Shown here in pieces: positions 43,599 through 43,884 of a DNA stretch of 43,884 nucleotides (its first letter is position 1; each line of letters begins with the position of its first letter). Source of the stretch: Comamonadaceae bacterium PBBC1 (GTDB lineage: Bacteria > Pseudomonadota > Gammaproteobacteria > Burkholderiales > Burkholderiaceae_C); the NCBI GenBank assembly GCA_002256145.1, contig NKIP01000029.1, forward strand, positions 1 to 43,884, given 5' to 3'. Position numbers and translations under genes: made by a program. The notes under the pieces are model-generated. The model searched no databases. It was not told the origin of the DNA and worked only from the letters and a program-made list of their open reading frames with translations.

Positions 43599-43745
43599 CC
43601 AAGCGAAAAGCAAGCGATAGTCAGAGCTGAAAGTTCAGAAACTGTCTGCGATCAAGTGCCACTCTGTGCCCGTGCGGAGTGATCATGCAACCTGATGCAA
43701 ACATTAAACCAACACACGGGCATTGCTCTTTTTAAGGATTGAAAA

Positions 43746-43884
43746 ATGGCTAAAGAAAAATTCGAACGGACCAAACCCCACGTCAACGTGGGCACCATCG
43801 GTCACGTTGACCACGGCAAAACCACCCTGACTGCCGCCATCACCACCGTGTTGGCTGCCAAGTTCGGCGGTGCCGCCAAAGCGT
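43746..43884 (+). CDS. tuf: Elongation factor Tu, 5' end only
   Basis: 46 codons are seen before the window ends. The protein begins [20 protein letters not shown] followed by [20 protein letters not shown], the invariant EF-Tu N-terminus with the P-loop [13 protein letters not shown] lies ahead of the start. Final gene of the str operon; 262 bases from fusA, containing a pair of hairpin repeats. Confidence 0.97.
   Translation, partial: MAKEKFERTKPHVNVGTIGHVDHGKTTLTAAITTVLAAKFGGAAKA

Overview
The window looks like the chromosome of a freshwater Comamonadaceae-type betaproteobacterium (Burkholderiales, Limnohabitans/Rhodoferax-like). The evidence is high GC with G/C-rich third positions, the rpsL-rpsG-fusA-tuf order, an abundance of Bug- and TRAP-type solute-binding proteins, HemJ beside HemB, and glcEF-type glycolate oxidase genes. 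The genus is inferred from protein character; no rRNA or tRNA gene is present to test it.

Left part (1-11.8 kb): the 3' end of amtB and its terminator; a molybdenum hydroxylase pair (iorB/iorA type) on the minus strand; divergently an SMP-30/gluconolactonase; glycolate oxidase subunits glcE and glcF without glcD; a HipB-like regulator followed by only a stump of hipA; a small membrane protein; a minus-strand group dedA, a DMT permease and glutathione peroxidase; then alanine racemase (alr).

Middle (11.9-26.5 kb): a TPP-dependent E1 alpha/beta dehydrogenase pair followed by a complete TRAP transporter (Q-M-P order), which together suggest uptake and oxidative decarboxylation of a small carboxylate; a DMT permease; a TSUP permease with a possible structured leader; a GMC oxidoreductase; a Fic-fold protein with a degenerate catalytic motif, preceded by two palindromic operators; a serine hydrolase of different base composition with a possibly leaderless promoter; mmsA; a REPIN-like doublet; and a divergent LysR regulator with its own palindromic box.

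Accessory stretch (26.5-34 kb): a ParDE toxin-antitoxin pair; a patatin-like phospholipase gene split into two frames exactly at a six-copy CCAAG pentanucleotide tract, a strong candidate phase-variable switch currently OFF; a GNAT acetyltransferase; an orphan Bug-type binding protein; a YkvA-like protein; MarC; a MaoC/SDR pair divergent from a hydroxychromene-carboxylate isomerase-like protein; and a dienelactone hydrolase.

Right part (34-43.9 kb): CorA/ZntB-like transporter; hemB, divergent from hemJ, with a candidate structured leader plus intrinsic terminator just before hemJ; a VanZ-like protein; a 2Fe-2S ferredoxin; an alpha/beta hydrolase; a dacC-type carboxypeptidase; then the str operon rpsL-rpsG-fusA and the start of tuf, with a pair of imperfect hairpin repeats in the fusA-tuf spacer.

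The best candidates for something undescribed are the pentanucleotide-switched patatin gene, the two leader-like RNAs (upstream of hemJ and of the TSUP gene), and the Fic-fold regulator-like protein with its palindromic promoter.
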